Positions 34,200-43,176 of a stretch of DNA of 64,000 nucleotides are shown here, one piece after another. The DNA lies in contig JAFGYE010000098.1 in NCBI GenBank assembly GCA_016936255.1, positions 1-64,000 on the forward strand, written 5' to 3'. The position numbers and the translations under genes are program-made. The notes below the pieces were generated by a model. The model saw only the letters and a program-made list of their open reading frames with translations. It made no database searches and had not been told where the DNA came from. The DNA is from Marinifilaceae bacterium (GTDB taxonomy: Bacteria; Bacteroidota; Bacteroidia; Bacteroidales; Marinifilaceae). Positions within the stretch are counted from its first letter, which is position 1. Each line of letters starts with the position of its first letter.

Positions 34200-34367
34200 A
34201 ATAACAAGTCTGAAGTAATGTGATTTGTTTCACAAACCTACAACTTTTCAGTCTTGAATAAAAATTCCGAATCTTGATTTCCTGCAAAAAAAGCACTAAA
34301 TAATACACGTTTAAAAGTTATTTCCAACTATTCGATGTTCCCAACTTTCCGCCATCTAGTTTTTGTT

Positions 34368-34375
34368 ATCTTTGC
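34368..34375 (+). promoter_or_regulatory. -7 promoter box of the RNA-helicase gene
   Basis: TATCTTTG fits the Bacteroidota -7 consensus exactly. Transcription would begin near 34382, so the first in-frame ATG (34379) would be outside the mRNA and the ATG at 34394 becomes the likely start. Confidence 0.5.
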
Positions 34376-34393
34376 GCCATGCAAGCAAAAAAT

Positions 34394-35698
34394 ATGAATA
34401 ATAAAAAAATTTTAGAGAAGCTATCGATTCAGGAATTGAACGAGATGCAAAAAGAATGCGCAAAAGCCTATACCAAAAACAGCGATCTGCTTTTGGTATC
34501 CCCAACAGGGTCGGGAAAAACTTTAGCTTTTCTGTTACCAATGCTTGCTGAACTGGATGCTAAAATTGATGCTGTTCAGACCCTGATTTTGACTCCTGCA
34601 CGAGAACTTTCTTTGCAAATAGAGAGTGTTTTTAAAAGTATGGGGACTGATTTTAAAGTGAATTGCTGCTACGGCGGGCATCCAATGTCAACCGAAAAAA
34701 ATAATTTAAAAACACCACCAGCTGTACTTATCGGTACTCCAGGAAGAATTGCAGATCATATTCGAAGAGGAAATTTTGATTGTCGAAATATTAAAACTCT
34801 AATATTAGATGAGTTTGATAAATCTCTTGAATTAGGCTTTCAGAAAGAAATGAAGGAAGTTACACTAGCTCTGCCGTCTAAAATTAAAAAGGTGCTGACT
34901 TCTGCCACTAATAATATAGATATTCCGGAGTTTACCAGACTTAATTCACTCATCGAACTGGACTTTATTCCCAATGCGAAACCAATTGCTTTGAATCAAA
35001 AGAAAGTAATATCTGTAGAAAAAGACAAATTGGCAACTCTTTTTCAATTGGTTTGTCATTTGGGAAATCAGCCAAGCCTGGTTTTCTGTAATCACCGTGA
35101 TGCTGTGGAACGAATTGGAAAACATTTTTTAAATGAAGGAATTCAGTGTGATGTTTTTCATGGCGGATTGGAACAGGATGATCGGGAGAGAGCTCTTCTA
35201 AAATTTCGTAATGGAAGTCATTACCTGCTAATTGTTACCGATCTTGCTTCGAGAGGATTGGATATTCCTGAAATTAAAAATGTGATTCACTACCAACTGC
35301 CAAGAGTAGAAGAAGTATTTACACATAGAAACGGACGAACAGCCAGAATGAATGCAGAAGGAACTTCCTACCTGGTGCTGGCTCAGGACGAAACACCGCC
35401 AGAATTTATCCCTGAAGACATTGATATTCTTGAACTGGCAGATCAACCATTACCAGCAGAACCAGAATGGGAAACTCTTTACATTTGTTTGGGAAAAAAA
35501 GAGAAAATAAATAAAATTGACTTGGTTGGATTCTTTTGTAAGGTAGGAAATCTGAAAAAAGAGGAATTGGGGAAAATTGATGTTCTCGATCACTCATCAT
35601 TCGTTGCTGTAAAAAGAGGAATGGGAGAAAAATTGGCCCGGAAACTTAAAAACGAACTCATTAAAAAGAAGAAAGTTAAAATTCAGGTTTCCTATTAA
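34394..35698 (+). CDS. DEAD-box ATP-dependent RNA helicase, DbpA-like
   Basis: A 434-residue helicase from the ATG at 34394 (an upstream ATG at 34379 adds five residues). Domain 1 has the Q-motif-like LNEMQKECAKAY, Walker A SPTGSGKT, TPAREL, GTPGRI, motif II as DEFD instead of DEAD, and TSAT. Domain 2 has LVFCNHRDAVERI, VTDLASRGLDIPEI and motif VI as HRNGRTAR (HRIGRTGR is usual). The C-terminal ~75 residues (ETLYICLGKKEKINKIDLVG, SSFVAVKR) match the DbpA RNA-binding domain, which directs E. coli DbpA to 23S rRNA hairpin 92. A role in large-subunit assembly is likely. Monocistronic. Confidence 0.85.
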   Translation: MNNKKILEKLSIQELNEMQKECAKAYTKNSDLLLVSPTGSGKTLAFLLPMLAELDAKIDAVQTLILTPARELSLQIESVFKSMGTDFKVNCCYGGHPMSTEKNNLKTPPAVLIGTPGRIADHIRRGNFDCRNIKTLILDEFDKSLELGFQKEMKEVTLALPSKIKKVLTSATNNIDIPEFTRLNSLIELDFIPNAKPIALNQKKVISVEKDKLATLFQLVCHLGNQPSLVFCNHRDAVERIGKHFLNEGIQCDVFHGGLEQDDRERALLKFRNGSHYLLIVTDLASRGLDIPEIKNVIHYQLPRVEEVFTHRNGRTARMNAEGTSYLVLAQDETPPEFIPEDIDILELADQPLPAEPEWETLYICLGKKEKINKIDLVGFFCKVGNLKKEELGKIDVLDHSSFVAVKRGMGEKLARKLKNELIKKKKVKIQVSY

Positions 35699-35779
35699 TC
35701 TGAATTTGATTATTGACACTTTGAATAAAGAGAAACATTAACCCGTTCTTCAATGGGAAAAGAAATCAGCAACCAAACA

Positions 35780-35827
35780 TTCGTCGTTCGCTAATATGAC
35801 TTTTAGAAAGTTAAATTAGCTGACGAA
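35780..35827. other. Nested 17-bp hairpin between convergent helicase and HAD genes
   Basis: Three arm pairs nest: TTCGTC/GACGAA (35780-35785, 35822-35827), GCTAAT/ATTAGC (35790-35795, 35815-35820) and ACTTT/AAAGT (35799-35803, 35807-35811). Unpaired bulges are small and no T-run follows. It starts six bases beyond the HAD stop on that strand. It probably protects 3' ends or terminates both transcripts. Confidence 0.45.
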
Positions 35828-35833
35828 GAATCA

Positions 35834-36244
35834 TTAATCACCAAAAATTTTATCGAGCAGACGAATGAACATTTTTTTTGTTTTGGATTCTTTAACCAAA
35901 ACTGAATTTTGTGTGGAAATACTTCTGAATATGTGTTCCCATTCCGGTAATCCACCAAAATTGCGGTCATCAATGTATAAATCAGCATAAATTTTGCGAC
36001 TGATGGTGTCATCAAATTCCTCTTCAGGATAATTGCTGTTCACAGCATAGAATTCCAAGCCTCTTTTTTCGCAAAAATCAACCGCTTCAAAGAGATTTTC
36101 TTCCGTTCTGTACGTCCATAAAATAATTTGATGACCTTCCTTCTGCAAAGCCATCAGACTTTCAATAGCAAAAGGAATCTCATTCCCTATTTCAGGGTAT
36201 TTGTGTTGTACAATTGTGCCGTCAAAATCTACTGCAATAATCAT
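35834..36244 (-). CDS. Small HAD-superfamily hydrolase
   Basis: A 136-residue protein starting MIIAVDFDGTIVQHKYP, with the DxDGT nucleophile motif at the very N-terminus. An upstream ATG at 36304 would add 20 hydrophobic residues before this motif and is unlikely. ILWTYRTEENLFEAVDFCE is the motif II region and YIDDRNFGG the acidic motif IV region. It resembles the small BT0820-like cytosolic HAD phosphatases of Bacteroidota, which lack a cap domain. The substrate is unknown. It sits just beyond the terminator of the polysaccharide operon, same strand, as its own unit. Confidence 0.8.
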   Translation of the reverse strand: MIIAVDFDGTIVQHKYPEIGNEIPFAIESLMALQKEGHQIILWTYRTEENLFEAVDFCEKRGLEFYAVNSNYPEEEFDDTISRKIYADLYIDDRNFGGLPEWEHIFRSISTQNSVLVKESKTKKMFIRLLDKIFGD

Positions 36245-36320
36245 ATAAAAAGAGTTAAGTAACAATATATTATAAAAATATAGATTTATTTCATTCTTTC
36301 TCAATGAATAACAAACAAAA

Positions 36321-36345
36321 ATGGTCTGAATTTAATTCAGACCAT
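36321..36345 (-). terminator. Terminator of the polysaccharide operon
   Basis: ATGGTCTGAAT (36321-36331) and ATTCAGACCAT (36335-36345) form a perfect 11-bp stem with a three-base loop. On the minus strand it is followed by TTTTTGTTTGTT. It ends 15 bases after the Wzc-type stop and closes the ~27.6-kb co-directional cluster. Confidence 0.85.
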
Positions 36346-36359
36346 TTAAAGATACTCTT

Positions 36360-38747
36360 TTAATTACTGGAGACCTTTTCCCACAACCGCCTAACGATTC
36401 CCGGCGAACTGTCTTCATAATAGTAACCATTACCACTTAAGTTTCTGGATGATTTGCCTTGATATCCATTCATGGCAACATCATTTAATACCAAGGAAAC
36501 ATTTGATAAAGTGCCTTTTACTACCAACTGATTCACAAAATTAATCTGTTCCCGATGACTGAATCCCCGTCGGAGAACAAATAAATTAGCATCTGCAAAT
36601 TTACCCGTGATGATTCCATCCGTAACCATGGAAAGAGGCGCATTGTCGATAAATATATAATCGTATTTCCCTTCCACTTCGCATAACAATTGCTCAAATC
36701 TGCCATTTTCGAGTAACTCAGCCGGATTGGGAGGAACCGGTCCGGAGGTTACACAGTGAAGATTTGTGATGTGTGTTTTCTGAATGATCTCACTGCATTT
36801 GCTAAGACTGATTAAATAGGTGCTTAAACCAAGCGCATTATCCAAATTAAAAGCGGATTCTATTTTTGGCTTTCGCAAATCTGCACCAATCAATAAAACC
36901 TTCTTATTATTCATGGCAACAATGCTTGCCAAATTAACCGCCGCAAATGATTTTCCTTCTTCGGGTATGGTTGAATGAATTCCAATAATTTTAGTCGGAT
37001 TATTGGGCAGTACATAAGTTAGATTTGTCCGCAAGGTTCTAAAAGACTCAGATATAGCCGATCGGGGATGATAAAACACAGGAACTGCTTCACTGTATTT
37101 ATTATGAGCAATAGTCCCCAAAATAGGAAGTTGTGTCTTCTTCATGATTTCTTCTTTGTTCTGGATATTATCATTAAAGAATTCTTTTAGAATAATGATT
37201 AAAAAAGGAAGACCAATCCCCAAAAACATGCCTATTAGTAAATTAATTGCTGTTTTGGGTTTAATTTTGACGATAGTCGCCAATCTTGCCGGATCGATTA
37301 TTTGCGAATCGGACACATTAGATGCCTTGGCAATAGCAGCTTCTGCTCGTTTTTTCAGTAGAAAAGTATAAAGTTCGTTGTTTAAATCGAAGTTCCTTTT
37401 CATACTAACCAGTTTTTGCTCGTGCTTTGGCATTCGGGCCAATTGCTCTCTAACGGTTTCCATTCTTGCGCTTAAACTCTGCACTTCGATTCGAGAGTTA
37501 GCCACCATGCTTTGAAGATTTTCCTCTAAACTTTGCTGAATCAACTGAATTTCCTTATTCAGGATAACCAGACTTGGATTTTTCTCCTGAACACTATAAG
37601 AAAGCACTTCCCGTTTTCCATACAAATCAGTCAATTTGGCCACTAACGCATCTAATGATGGATCTGTAATCCCGGTTATAGAAGGAGCTATTACTTGTTT
37701 CATTTGATTGACATCGCCTAAATTACGCAACAGATTTTTATAGTAATCCAAAGTAATTTGAGCCTTGGACAACTGACTTTCAAGATCCTCCACTTTTGCT
37801 ACAATTACGCCAGCCTCCTGCCCCAAATCAACAATTCTGTTTTTTGATCTGAAATTGCTAAAACTCTGGCCTGCCATTTGAAGAGAATCCACGATTCCCT
37901 CTAACTGAGAATCAATAAAGCGCACTGTACTTTCAGATTTCTTATTTTTTTCAATCAAACCAAATTGAATGTAAACCCAATTCAATTCATTTAAATAATC
38001 AACTCCTCTTTCGGGTTCCGAATTATCAATCCGAAGATGAATCAGTTCAGCCTTTTTCTCAGCTACGCTAATAGTCATACTCTCCATATACGCGAGAGTA
38101 AGCGCATCCAAATTGTTGAAAACGAAAAAATAATTTTCATTTTTATCAATTTCCTCTTTTTTAGGCTTAATTATAAAATGAAAGTAATTGTTCTTAAATG
38201 GCCGATCGAAAAAAGCGGTCTTGTCAAATTTAACATGTACTTCATCTCCTTTATAATCCGCTTTCCCATCTACTTTAATCTTGTAAGATTTCTTATCAAT
38301 CTGAACAATCGAAATCGGTAAGCTGCATATATTATCTCCGTCCATTTGCTGAACTTCGAATGGTTCATGTCTATACAAACCTCTATCGGAAAACAACTGC
38401 TTTTTATACCAGGATTGATTCCAACCCAAGTTTCTCATTGCCTTCCGGTTAATGGTATATGATTTTAGAATTTCTAAATGATTTTGTATGTTTGCTTTGT
38501 CCTGAATTTTATAACCTTCAAACATACTTTGAGCGCTGGTTTCCCCTGCATCAACATGAATTAGGAGAGAACTCCTCATCATGTAAACAGGATTCGAGTA
38601 CTTACTAATAAAATAAGCCAACAATATCCCCAAGGCTCCGCATACCGCAAACATCTTCCATTGCGATAGCAGTCGATATAGAAATTCCTTCACATCCGGA
38701 CTATCTTTTTGATCAAAATAATCCATTACTTCATCTATATATTTCAT
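36360..38747 (-). CDS. wzc: Wzc-type polysaccharide co-polymerase with tyrosine kinase domain
   Basis: A 795-residue inner-membrane protein. The Wzz/PCP part has a first membrane helix (MFAVCGALGILLAYFISKY, about 32-50), a long periplasmic coiled coil, and a second helix (INLLIGMFLGIGLPFLIIIL). The cytosolic BY-kinase domain has Walker A HSTIPEEGKSFAAVNLA (~588-604), Walker A' LLIGADLRKPKI and Walker B YIFIDNAPL (~694). The C-terminus carries a Tyr cluster (NGYQGK, GNGYYYEDSSPG), the expected autophosphorylation sites. It should control chain length and export with the Wza-like protein next upstream. No partner phosphatase (Wzb) is in the window. Confidence 0.92.
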   Translation of the reverse strand: MKYIDEVMDYFDQKDSPDVKEFLYRLLSQWKMFAVCGALGILLAYFISKYSNPVYMMRSSLLIHVDAGETSAQSMFEGYKIQDKANIQNHLEILKSYTINRKAMRNLGWNQSWYKKQLFSDRGLYRHEPFEVQQMDGDNICSLPISIVQIDKKSYKIKVDGKADYKGDEVHVKFDKTAFFDRPFKNNYFHFIIKPKKEEIDKNENYFFVFNNLDALTLAYMESMTISVAEKKAELIHLRIDNSEPERGVDYLNELNWVYIQFGLIEKNKKSESTVRFIDSQLEGIVDSLQMAGQSFSNFRSKNRIVDLGQEAGVIVAKVEDLESQLSKAQITLDYYKNLLRNLGDVNQMKQVIAPSITGITDPSLDALVAKLTDLYGKREVLSYSVQEKNPSLVILNKEIQLIQQSLEENLQSMVANSRIEVQSLSARMETVREQLARMPKHEQKLVSMKRNFDLNNELYTFLLKKRAEAAIAKASNVSDSQIIDPARLATIVKIKPKTAINLLIGMFLGIGLPFLIIILKEFFNDNIQNKEEIMKKTQLPILGTIAHNKYSEAVPVFYHPRSAISESFRTLRTNLTYVLPNNPTKIIGIHSTIPEEGKSFAAVNLASIVAMNNKKVLLIGADLRKPKIESAFNLDNALGLSTYLISLSKCSEIIQKTHITNLHCVTSGPVPPNPAELLENGRFEQLLCEVEGKYDYIFIDNAPLSMVTDGIITGKFADANLFVLRRGFSHREQINFVNQLVVKGTLSNVSLVLNDVAMNGYQGKSSRNLSGNGYYYEDSSPGIVRRLWEKVSSN

Positions 38748-38789
38748 TGAAATAAATTTTGTGTTAGAATAAACACCAAGCGAAACGGC

Positions 38790-39584
38790 TTAGTTGTTGG
38801 TTATTATTAAACTGGTAATCAATACAGCTGTTGATACTGTTGACAGTAAAAGACTGTAAACGGCCGAATTCATATTCGTATTTTTAATTCTGTGAGGCTC
38901 CACATACACAACATCATTAGGCTGTAGAAAAAATGCCTTCGATTTTAGAAAATCTTTCTTTGTTAAATCCAAGCGAAACGTTTCGCTTTGTTTCTCAGAG
39001 GTTCGCATCACCAAAACGCGGTCAATTTTTGCATATTCAGTTATTCCATTGGCCATACTAATGGCTTCCAGCACAGTTAGGCTGCTATTGTAATTGTAGT
39101 AAACACCTGGTTTCGTGACTTCCCCCATTACACTTACTTTGTAATTTAAGAGTTTTACTTTAACACTGGCATCCTTTAAGTATTCGTCGGCCCTCTCCTG
39201 AACCTTGGCTTGAGCCTCGGCCTGAGTAAGTCCTGCAATTCCGACCGAACCCAGAATAGGCAAGGAAATATTTCCATTTGAATCTACCTGATAACCATTT
39301 AAATACTGATCGGATTGCTGGCTGTATAATTGCTGAGAGCCTCCTATTCCGCCAACGCTTTGGGCGGGATTATACAATTGATTCACCTCAGGATTTAAGG
39401 ATTTAATACTCACAAAAAGATTGTCGTTTGTTTTGATCCGATACTCGGGAACATTTGTTGTAAATTCGCCTGCCAACACCTCAGCTTCGGTGTCCTGCAG
39501 GTAAACTAAGTCCTTTTTTGACCGACAGGAAATGATACTCATTGCTAAAATGAGGCTCATCAGAAATAAATATTTTTTATTCAT
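38790..39584 (-). CDS. Wza-like polysaccharide export lipoprotein
   Basis: A 264-residue outer-membrane export protein. A lipoprotein signal ends SIISC (Cys20), so it is lipid-anchored. The poly-export domain begins YRIKTNDNLFVSIKSLNPEV; a SLBB-type domain follows (YKVSVMGEVTKPGVYYNYNS). The C-terminus has a hydrophobic segment (VYSLLLSTVSTAVLITSLI) that could form the outer-membrane helix barrel. It lies 42 bp upstream of the Wzc gene, its expected partner in building the export channel. Confidence 0.9.
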   Translation of the reverse strand: MNKKYLFLMSLILAMSIISCRSKKDLVYLQDTEAEVLAGEFTTNVPEYRIKTNDNLFVSIKSLNPEVNQLYNPAQSVGGIGGSQQLYSQQSDQYLNGYQVDSNGNISLPILGSVGIAGLTQAEAQAKVQERADEYLKDASVKVKLLNYKVSVMGEVTKPGVYYNYNSSLTVLEAISMANGITEYAKIDRVLVMRTSEKQSETFRLDLTKKDFLKSKAFFLQPNDVVYVEPHRIKNTNMNSAVYSLLLSTVSTAVLITSLIITNN

Positions 39585-39630
39585 GGTCTTGGTTTTTTTG
39601 TTGATTCTAGTTTAAATATATTGAGATTAA

Positions 39631-41034
39631 CTATTGCCCTTCACCAGTGAACACAACTTTAATGGTGCTGAGAAATAGTATTAAATCCAGTTTTAACGAC
39701 CAGGTATCGATGTAAAGCATATCCAGTTTCATCCATTCCTCGAAAGGAATATTGTTGCGGCCAGACACTTGCCAGATACATGTTATTCCTGGTTTCATGC
39801 TTAATCGCCGGCGCTGCCAGCGTTGATACTGCTGAACTTCGGAAGGAATTGGCGGCCGTGGACCAACAATCGACATTTCGCCTCTGAGAACATTAAAGAA
39901 CTGAGGCAGCTCATCCAAAGATGTTTTTCGAAGAAATCTACCAACACGGGTTACCCTGGGATCATTCTTAATTTTGAAAACCGGCCCTGACTGTTCATTC
40001 TGATTTTCAAGTTTCACCCGCAAGGCTTCAGCATTTTCCACCATTGTTCTGAACTTCAGACAATGAAAAATACGTCCATTCAGGCCTACCCGCCTTTGAC
40101 GGAAAAAAACGGAACCTCCGTCTTCAATTTTTATTGCCACAGATATGGCTAACAAGACAGGAGAAATCAATACCACAATAACAAATGAAAACAGGAAATC
40201 GAGCATTTCCTTCACCTTAAGGGCAAAATAATTTTTCGTATTATTGGCGAACGTCAAAAAAGGAAGTTCTTTAAAATAAGTAAGATGAGATCGCTGACTA
40301 ACAACACTTAACAATTCGGAATAAACACGAAACGTAACTCCAACCTCGGAACAGGCATAAATCAAAGCCCGGACTTCTTCATTATCAAACTTTCCCTTGC
40401 AGTAAATTACCTCATCAACCACATTGGCATCAATAATTTCGCTTAGCTGAAAATGCTCGTGCAAAACCCGAACGTGCGACTCGTATTTATTTTTGATGTG
40501 TTTTCCATCCGACATAATCGCCCAAACATTGTATCCCCAATCGCGAATAAAAAGCATTCGATCAATAAAGTGCAGATACGATTCATCATCTGCAACAATT
40601 AAAACATTCCGGGTATTAAAGCCTTTCCCTCTCAGCAATTTGAATATCCGGTAACTTAACATCCGAAAGCCAAAAAGCACTACAAGATTTAAACAGGCAA
40701 ACAAAGCCAGAATTAATGTTGGTACGGAATCAGTGAGGAATAAACTTCCTAAATGCAGCAATCCTGAACTTATTACAACCAGAGCAAAATATTCGGCAAA
40801 CAATTCGGAGTAAGTTTTTACCCGAAGCATTTTACCCAGATTCAGCTCCTTTATCAGCGTGTACCAAATGGCGATAATCAGCAGGTAAATTGTATTGTTA
40901 TCGTGAATATCAATATTTACCGGTCTTAAATAGGTAGTAACTGCCCAAGCCACCACCCAATAACAAGCAACTGATAAACCTACTTGCATGAGAGTACTCA
41001 AACGTGCAAGGGTTTGTTCTCTTCCTTTAATCAT
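39631..41034 (-). CDS. Initiating undecaprenyl-phosphate sugar-phosphate transferase (WcaJ/WbaP type)
   Basis: A 467-residue polyprenyl glycosylphosphotransferase. Four to five membrane helices and a CoA-binding-like Rossmann part (RNVLIVADDESYLHFIDRML) precede the catalytic bacterial sugar-transferase domain: LDFLFSFVIVVLISPVLLAI, FFRQRRVGLNGRIFHCLKFR, RKTSLDELPQFFNVLRGEMS, VGPRPPIPSEV, and GITCIWQVSGRNNIPFEEW. It loads the first sugar-1-phosphate (often Glc or Gal) onto undecaprenyl phosphate at the inner membrane and so starts repeat-unit assembly. It is adjacent to the export genes. Confidence 0.92.
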   Translation of the reverse strand: MIKGREQTLARLSTLMQVGLSVACYWVVAWAVTTYLRPVNIDIHDNNTIYLLIIAIWYTLIKELNLGKMLRVKTYSELFAEYFALVVISSGLLHLGSLFLTDSVPTLILALFACLNLVVLFGFRMLSYRIFKLLRGKGFNTRNVLIVADDESYLHFIDRMLFIRDWGYNVWAIMSDGKHIKNKYESHVRVLHEHFQLSEIIDANVVDEVIYCKGKFDNEEVRALIYACSEVGVTFRVYSELLSVVSQRSHLTYFKELPFLTFANNTKNYFALKVKEMLDFLFSFVIVVLISPVLLAISVAIKIEDGGSVFFRQRRVGLNGRIFHCLKFRTMVENAEALRVKLENQNEQSGPVFKIKNDPRVTRVGRFLRKTSLDELPQFFNVLRGEMSIVGPRPPIPSEVQQYQRWQRRRLSMKPGITCIWQVSGRNNIPFEEWMKLDMLYIDTWSLKLDLILFLSTIKVVFTGEGQ

Positions 41035-41177
41035 GGTTTTAAGGTTTTAAAGTGAAATTTTAAAAGACCACAGTCAGCTTTTCAAGTTGATGGTTGGTCA
41101 ACAGCTGTCTGTATTCTGAGTTGAGTATTTTTTACAATAGAGATGCACACTTGCTTCTGTAAAAATGAAGTGTAGGT

Positions 41178-41924
41178 TTATCTGAAAAATTTTTGAATTC
41201 GTTCTTTAAATATGTAGTAGAGAAACAGAGAATTGGTTGTTAAGTATCTTTTCCACATTCGGCGGGGCTCCTGCAAAAAGCGGTAAAACCATTCCAAACC
41301 TGAGTTTTGCATCCAAAGAGGTGCTCTTTTTACTTTTCCGGCTACTACATCAAACGAACCGCCAACGCCCATAATAAAAGGCACTTTTAACTGATCTTTA
41401 TAAGTATTTAGAAAAATCTCCTTGGTTGGAGAACTTATGGCTACAAATAAAATATCTGCATTCGATGCTGCAATTTGTGCTGCAATATCTGCTTCCTGAG
41501 CTTTGTTAAAATACCCATTTCGGAAACCGGCAATTATTTCTTCTCCAAAAACAGATGTGTACTTTCGAACCACTTCGGCAACCACCTCTTCTTTGCCGCC
41601 GAAAAAAAAGATTTTGTATTGTTTTTCGGCAGCCAAAACAACCAGCTCCTGCATTAAATCAACGCCCGAAACTCTTTCCGGCAAAGGTTCTCCTAATAAT
41701 CCAGCTGCCCAAACAACAGCCATTCCGTCCGCATTAATAATATCGCTGGCTACTACCGATTTGTATAACTCGGTATCGGTTTGCATGTGCACCAGTTTGG
41801 CCGCATTTACCACAATGTGTTGAATTGGCTTTTTCTCCCGGATCGAATCATCGATCAGGTGAAGAGTTTCCTTCATCGTCAACACATCAACCGGCGAATT
41901 CATTATTGTAATTCTCTTTTTCAT
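41178..41924 (-). CDS. WecG/TagA/CpsF-family glycosyltransferase
   Basis: A 248-residue GT26-family enzyme. IINADGMAVVWAAGLLGEPLPERVSGVDL and FFFGGKEEV are the family blocks. WecG transfers ManNAcA, and TagA transfers ManNAc, to a lipid-linked amino sugar. The UDP-ManNAcA genes wecB and wecC lie at the other end of this cluster, so ManNAcA (or ManNAc) is a reasonable donor here. The 49-bp leader before its start contains AGTTCCAT and a hairpin that may be copy C of the element found before the cusB-like and mscS genes. Confidence 0.88.
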   Translation of the reverse strand: MKKRITIMNSPVDVLTMKETLHLIDDSIREKKPIQHIVVNAAKLVHMQTDTELYKSVVASDIINADGMAVVWAAGLLGEPLPERVSGVDLMQELVVLAAEKQYKIFFFGGKEEVVAEVVRKYTSVFGEEIIAGFRNGYFNKAQEADIAAQIAASNADILFVAISSPTKEIFLNTYKDQLKVPFIMGVGGSFDVVAGKVKRAPLWMQNSGLEWFYRFLQEPRRMWKRYLTTNSLFLYYIFKERIQKFFR

Positions 41925-41951
41925 ATGAGTATAATTTTAAGTTTTTGCCAT

Positions 41952-41984
41952 ATGGAACTCGCCAAACAGTCATTCATGTGTTTG
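41952..41984 (-). promoter_or_regulatory. Possible copy C of the structured leader element
   Basis: Plus-strand ATGGAACT (41952-41959) is followed by a short inverted repeat, CAAACA (41963-41968) and TGTTTG (41979-41984), enclosing TCATTCATG. Order and distance to the start (27 bases) match copies A and B, and the loop region shares TCATG and TGTG words. The stem is different and short, and it overlaps the stop of the upstream gene at 41974, so this copy is uncertain. Confidence 0.3.
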
Positions 41985-43176
41985 TGAGCCTTTTCTCATG
42001 GCTCGTTTCATATTCCGGTATTTTTATGGTTTCAACTAAATAATTCGATAAGGACAAAAACATCCAGGCTTGTGCCCATCTGATGTAAGGAATCTTGTTT
42101 TTTCGGCGTTTCCCTGACTGGAAATAGAAATAACCTGATTGATCCTGAAGATTGTTGATGGTCCATTGTAAAACCCGATCAACCAATTCCTGATTCTCTT
42201 CCAACACATTTAAGCTGCATAGTGTAATGGGTAGTTGAGCCGGACAATGTATATCAATCGGATAAACTGAATTGCTGTAATATTTTGGCGTTCCGTCTTC
42301 GGCAAAAAAATTGGCTAAATAGTAATCCAATCCCAACTGAATTTGCTGATCGAAAGAAGAATCCTTTGTATATCTGCGATAATCGGATAAGGCCTCGAGA
42401 TTAAATCCGGTATGAAAATTATCGATCCACCGATGATAAGCCAAAGTACCGTACGACCAGGATCCATCGGAGTTTTGGTTCTTGATACAATACCTTACCG
42501 ATTGCTTTGCACAATTCAAAACTTCCTTCTCTTGTGTATAATGATAGATTCTCGACAGCATCCGGCTTCCTAAAAGAGAAGCATTAAAAACCTGAGTTTG
42601 ATCCAATGGAGAATAGGAAAAACAGAAATCCCCGTTTCCGTCGTAGGTTCGATTCAAATCTTTCAGGATAAAATCTTTGATTCGTATGGCGGTCTCCAAC
42701 AACTTTTCATCTCCCAATATTTCGTAAGCATCCAGCAATGCGCATCCCACATAGGTAGTTACCACTACCGATGGTGTGCCTTTGGGTTGATAAAAGGCTC
42801 TTGCCTGCCAATCAAAATTGTATCCCCAACAGGGGCCCCACCATCCTTTCGATTGCATTTCCAATAATTTTTCGCTCAGAAAATGAATCCGGGATCTTAC
42901 TTCCTGTGTTCGATCAAATTGATAGAGCTTACAATATCCACTAAGAAATAAACCAAGACCTTTTGGATTGTAAGCCTTCTCAACTCTGGTAAGACCCCGG
43001 AAATTTACTGGACTTTTTTTAAATGCCTGAATCCAAATCAATCGCATTAACCTGCTGTTTTGCGCAAAAGGAATGGACTGAAAAAGTTTGGAATTCAGGC
43101 CATCGTATGGGTCCCAGCCTTTGTATTCCTGACTTTCAATATAGCTTCTAAGTTTCTGGAAACTTGCTTTGTACAT
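41974..43176 (-). CDS. Alpha/alpha-toroid-like polysaccharide-cluster protein of unknown function
   Basis: A 400-residue soluble protein with repeated helical pairs and Trp/Tyr-rich loops (SKGWWGPCWGYNFDWQARAF, NSDGSWSYGTLAYHRWIDNF, QDQSGYFYFQSGKRRKN) typical of (alpha/alpha)6-barrel glycoside hydrolases or epimerases and of prenyltransferase-like toroids. There is no signal peptide or membrane segment. Relatives occur in other polysaccharide clusters and are sometimes labelled delta-aminolevulinate dehydratase, which nothing in this sequence supports. It could be a cytosolic hydrolase, lyase or epimerase acting on the lipid-linked unit, or a binding protein. Confidence 0.55.
   Translation of the reverse strand: MYKASFQKLRSYIESQEYKGWDPYDGLNSKLFQSIPFAQNSRLMRLIWIQAFKKSPVNFRGLTRVEKAYNPKGLGLFLSGYCKLYQFDRTQEVRSRIHFLSEKLLEMQSKGWWGPCWGYNFDWQARAFYQPKGTPSVVVTTYVGCALLDAYEILGDEKLLETAIRIKDFILKDLNRTYDGNGDFCFSYSPLDQTQVFNASLLGSRMLSRIYHYTQEKEVLNCAKQSVRYCIKNQNSDGSWSYGTLAYHRWIDNFHTGFNLEALSDYRRYTKDSSFDQQIQLGLDYYLANFFAEDGTPKYYSNSVYPIDIHCPAQLPITLCSLNVLEENQELVDRVLQWTINNLQDQSGYFYFQSGKRRKNKIPYIRWAQAWMFLSLSNYLVETIKIPEYETSHEKRLTNT

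Noticed and set aside
32763-35698. A type III restriction-modification pair (Mod plus helicase)
   Set aside because: The helicase is on the opposite strand and is a DEAD-box RNA helicase with a DbpA RNA-binding end, not a Res subunit.
36245-36304. 20-residue extension of the HAD protein
   Set aside because: The nucleophile motif normally lies within the first ~10 residues, as it does from the ATG at 36244.
41974-43176. Delta-aminolevulinic acid dehydratase
   Set aside because: The label circulates for such proteins, but no Lys-containing HemB active-site block or zinc Cys cluster is present.
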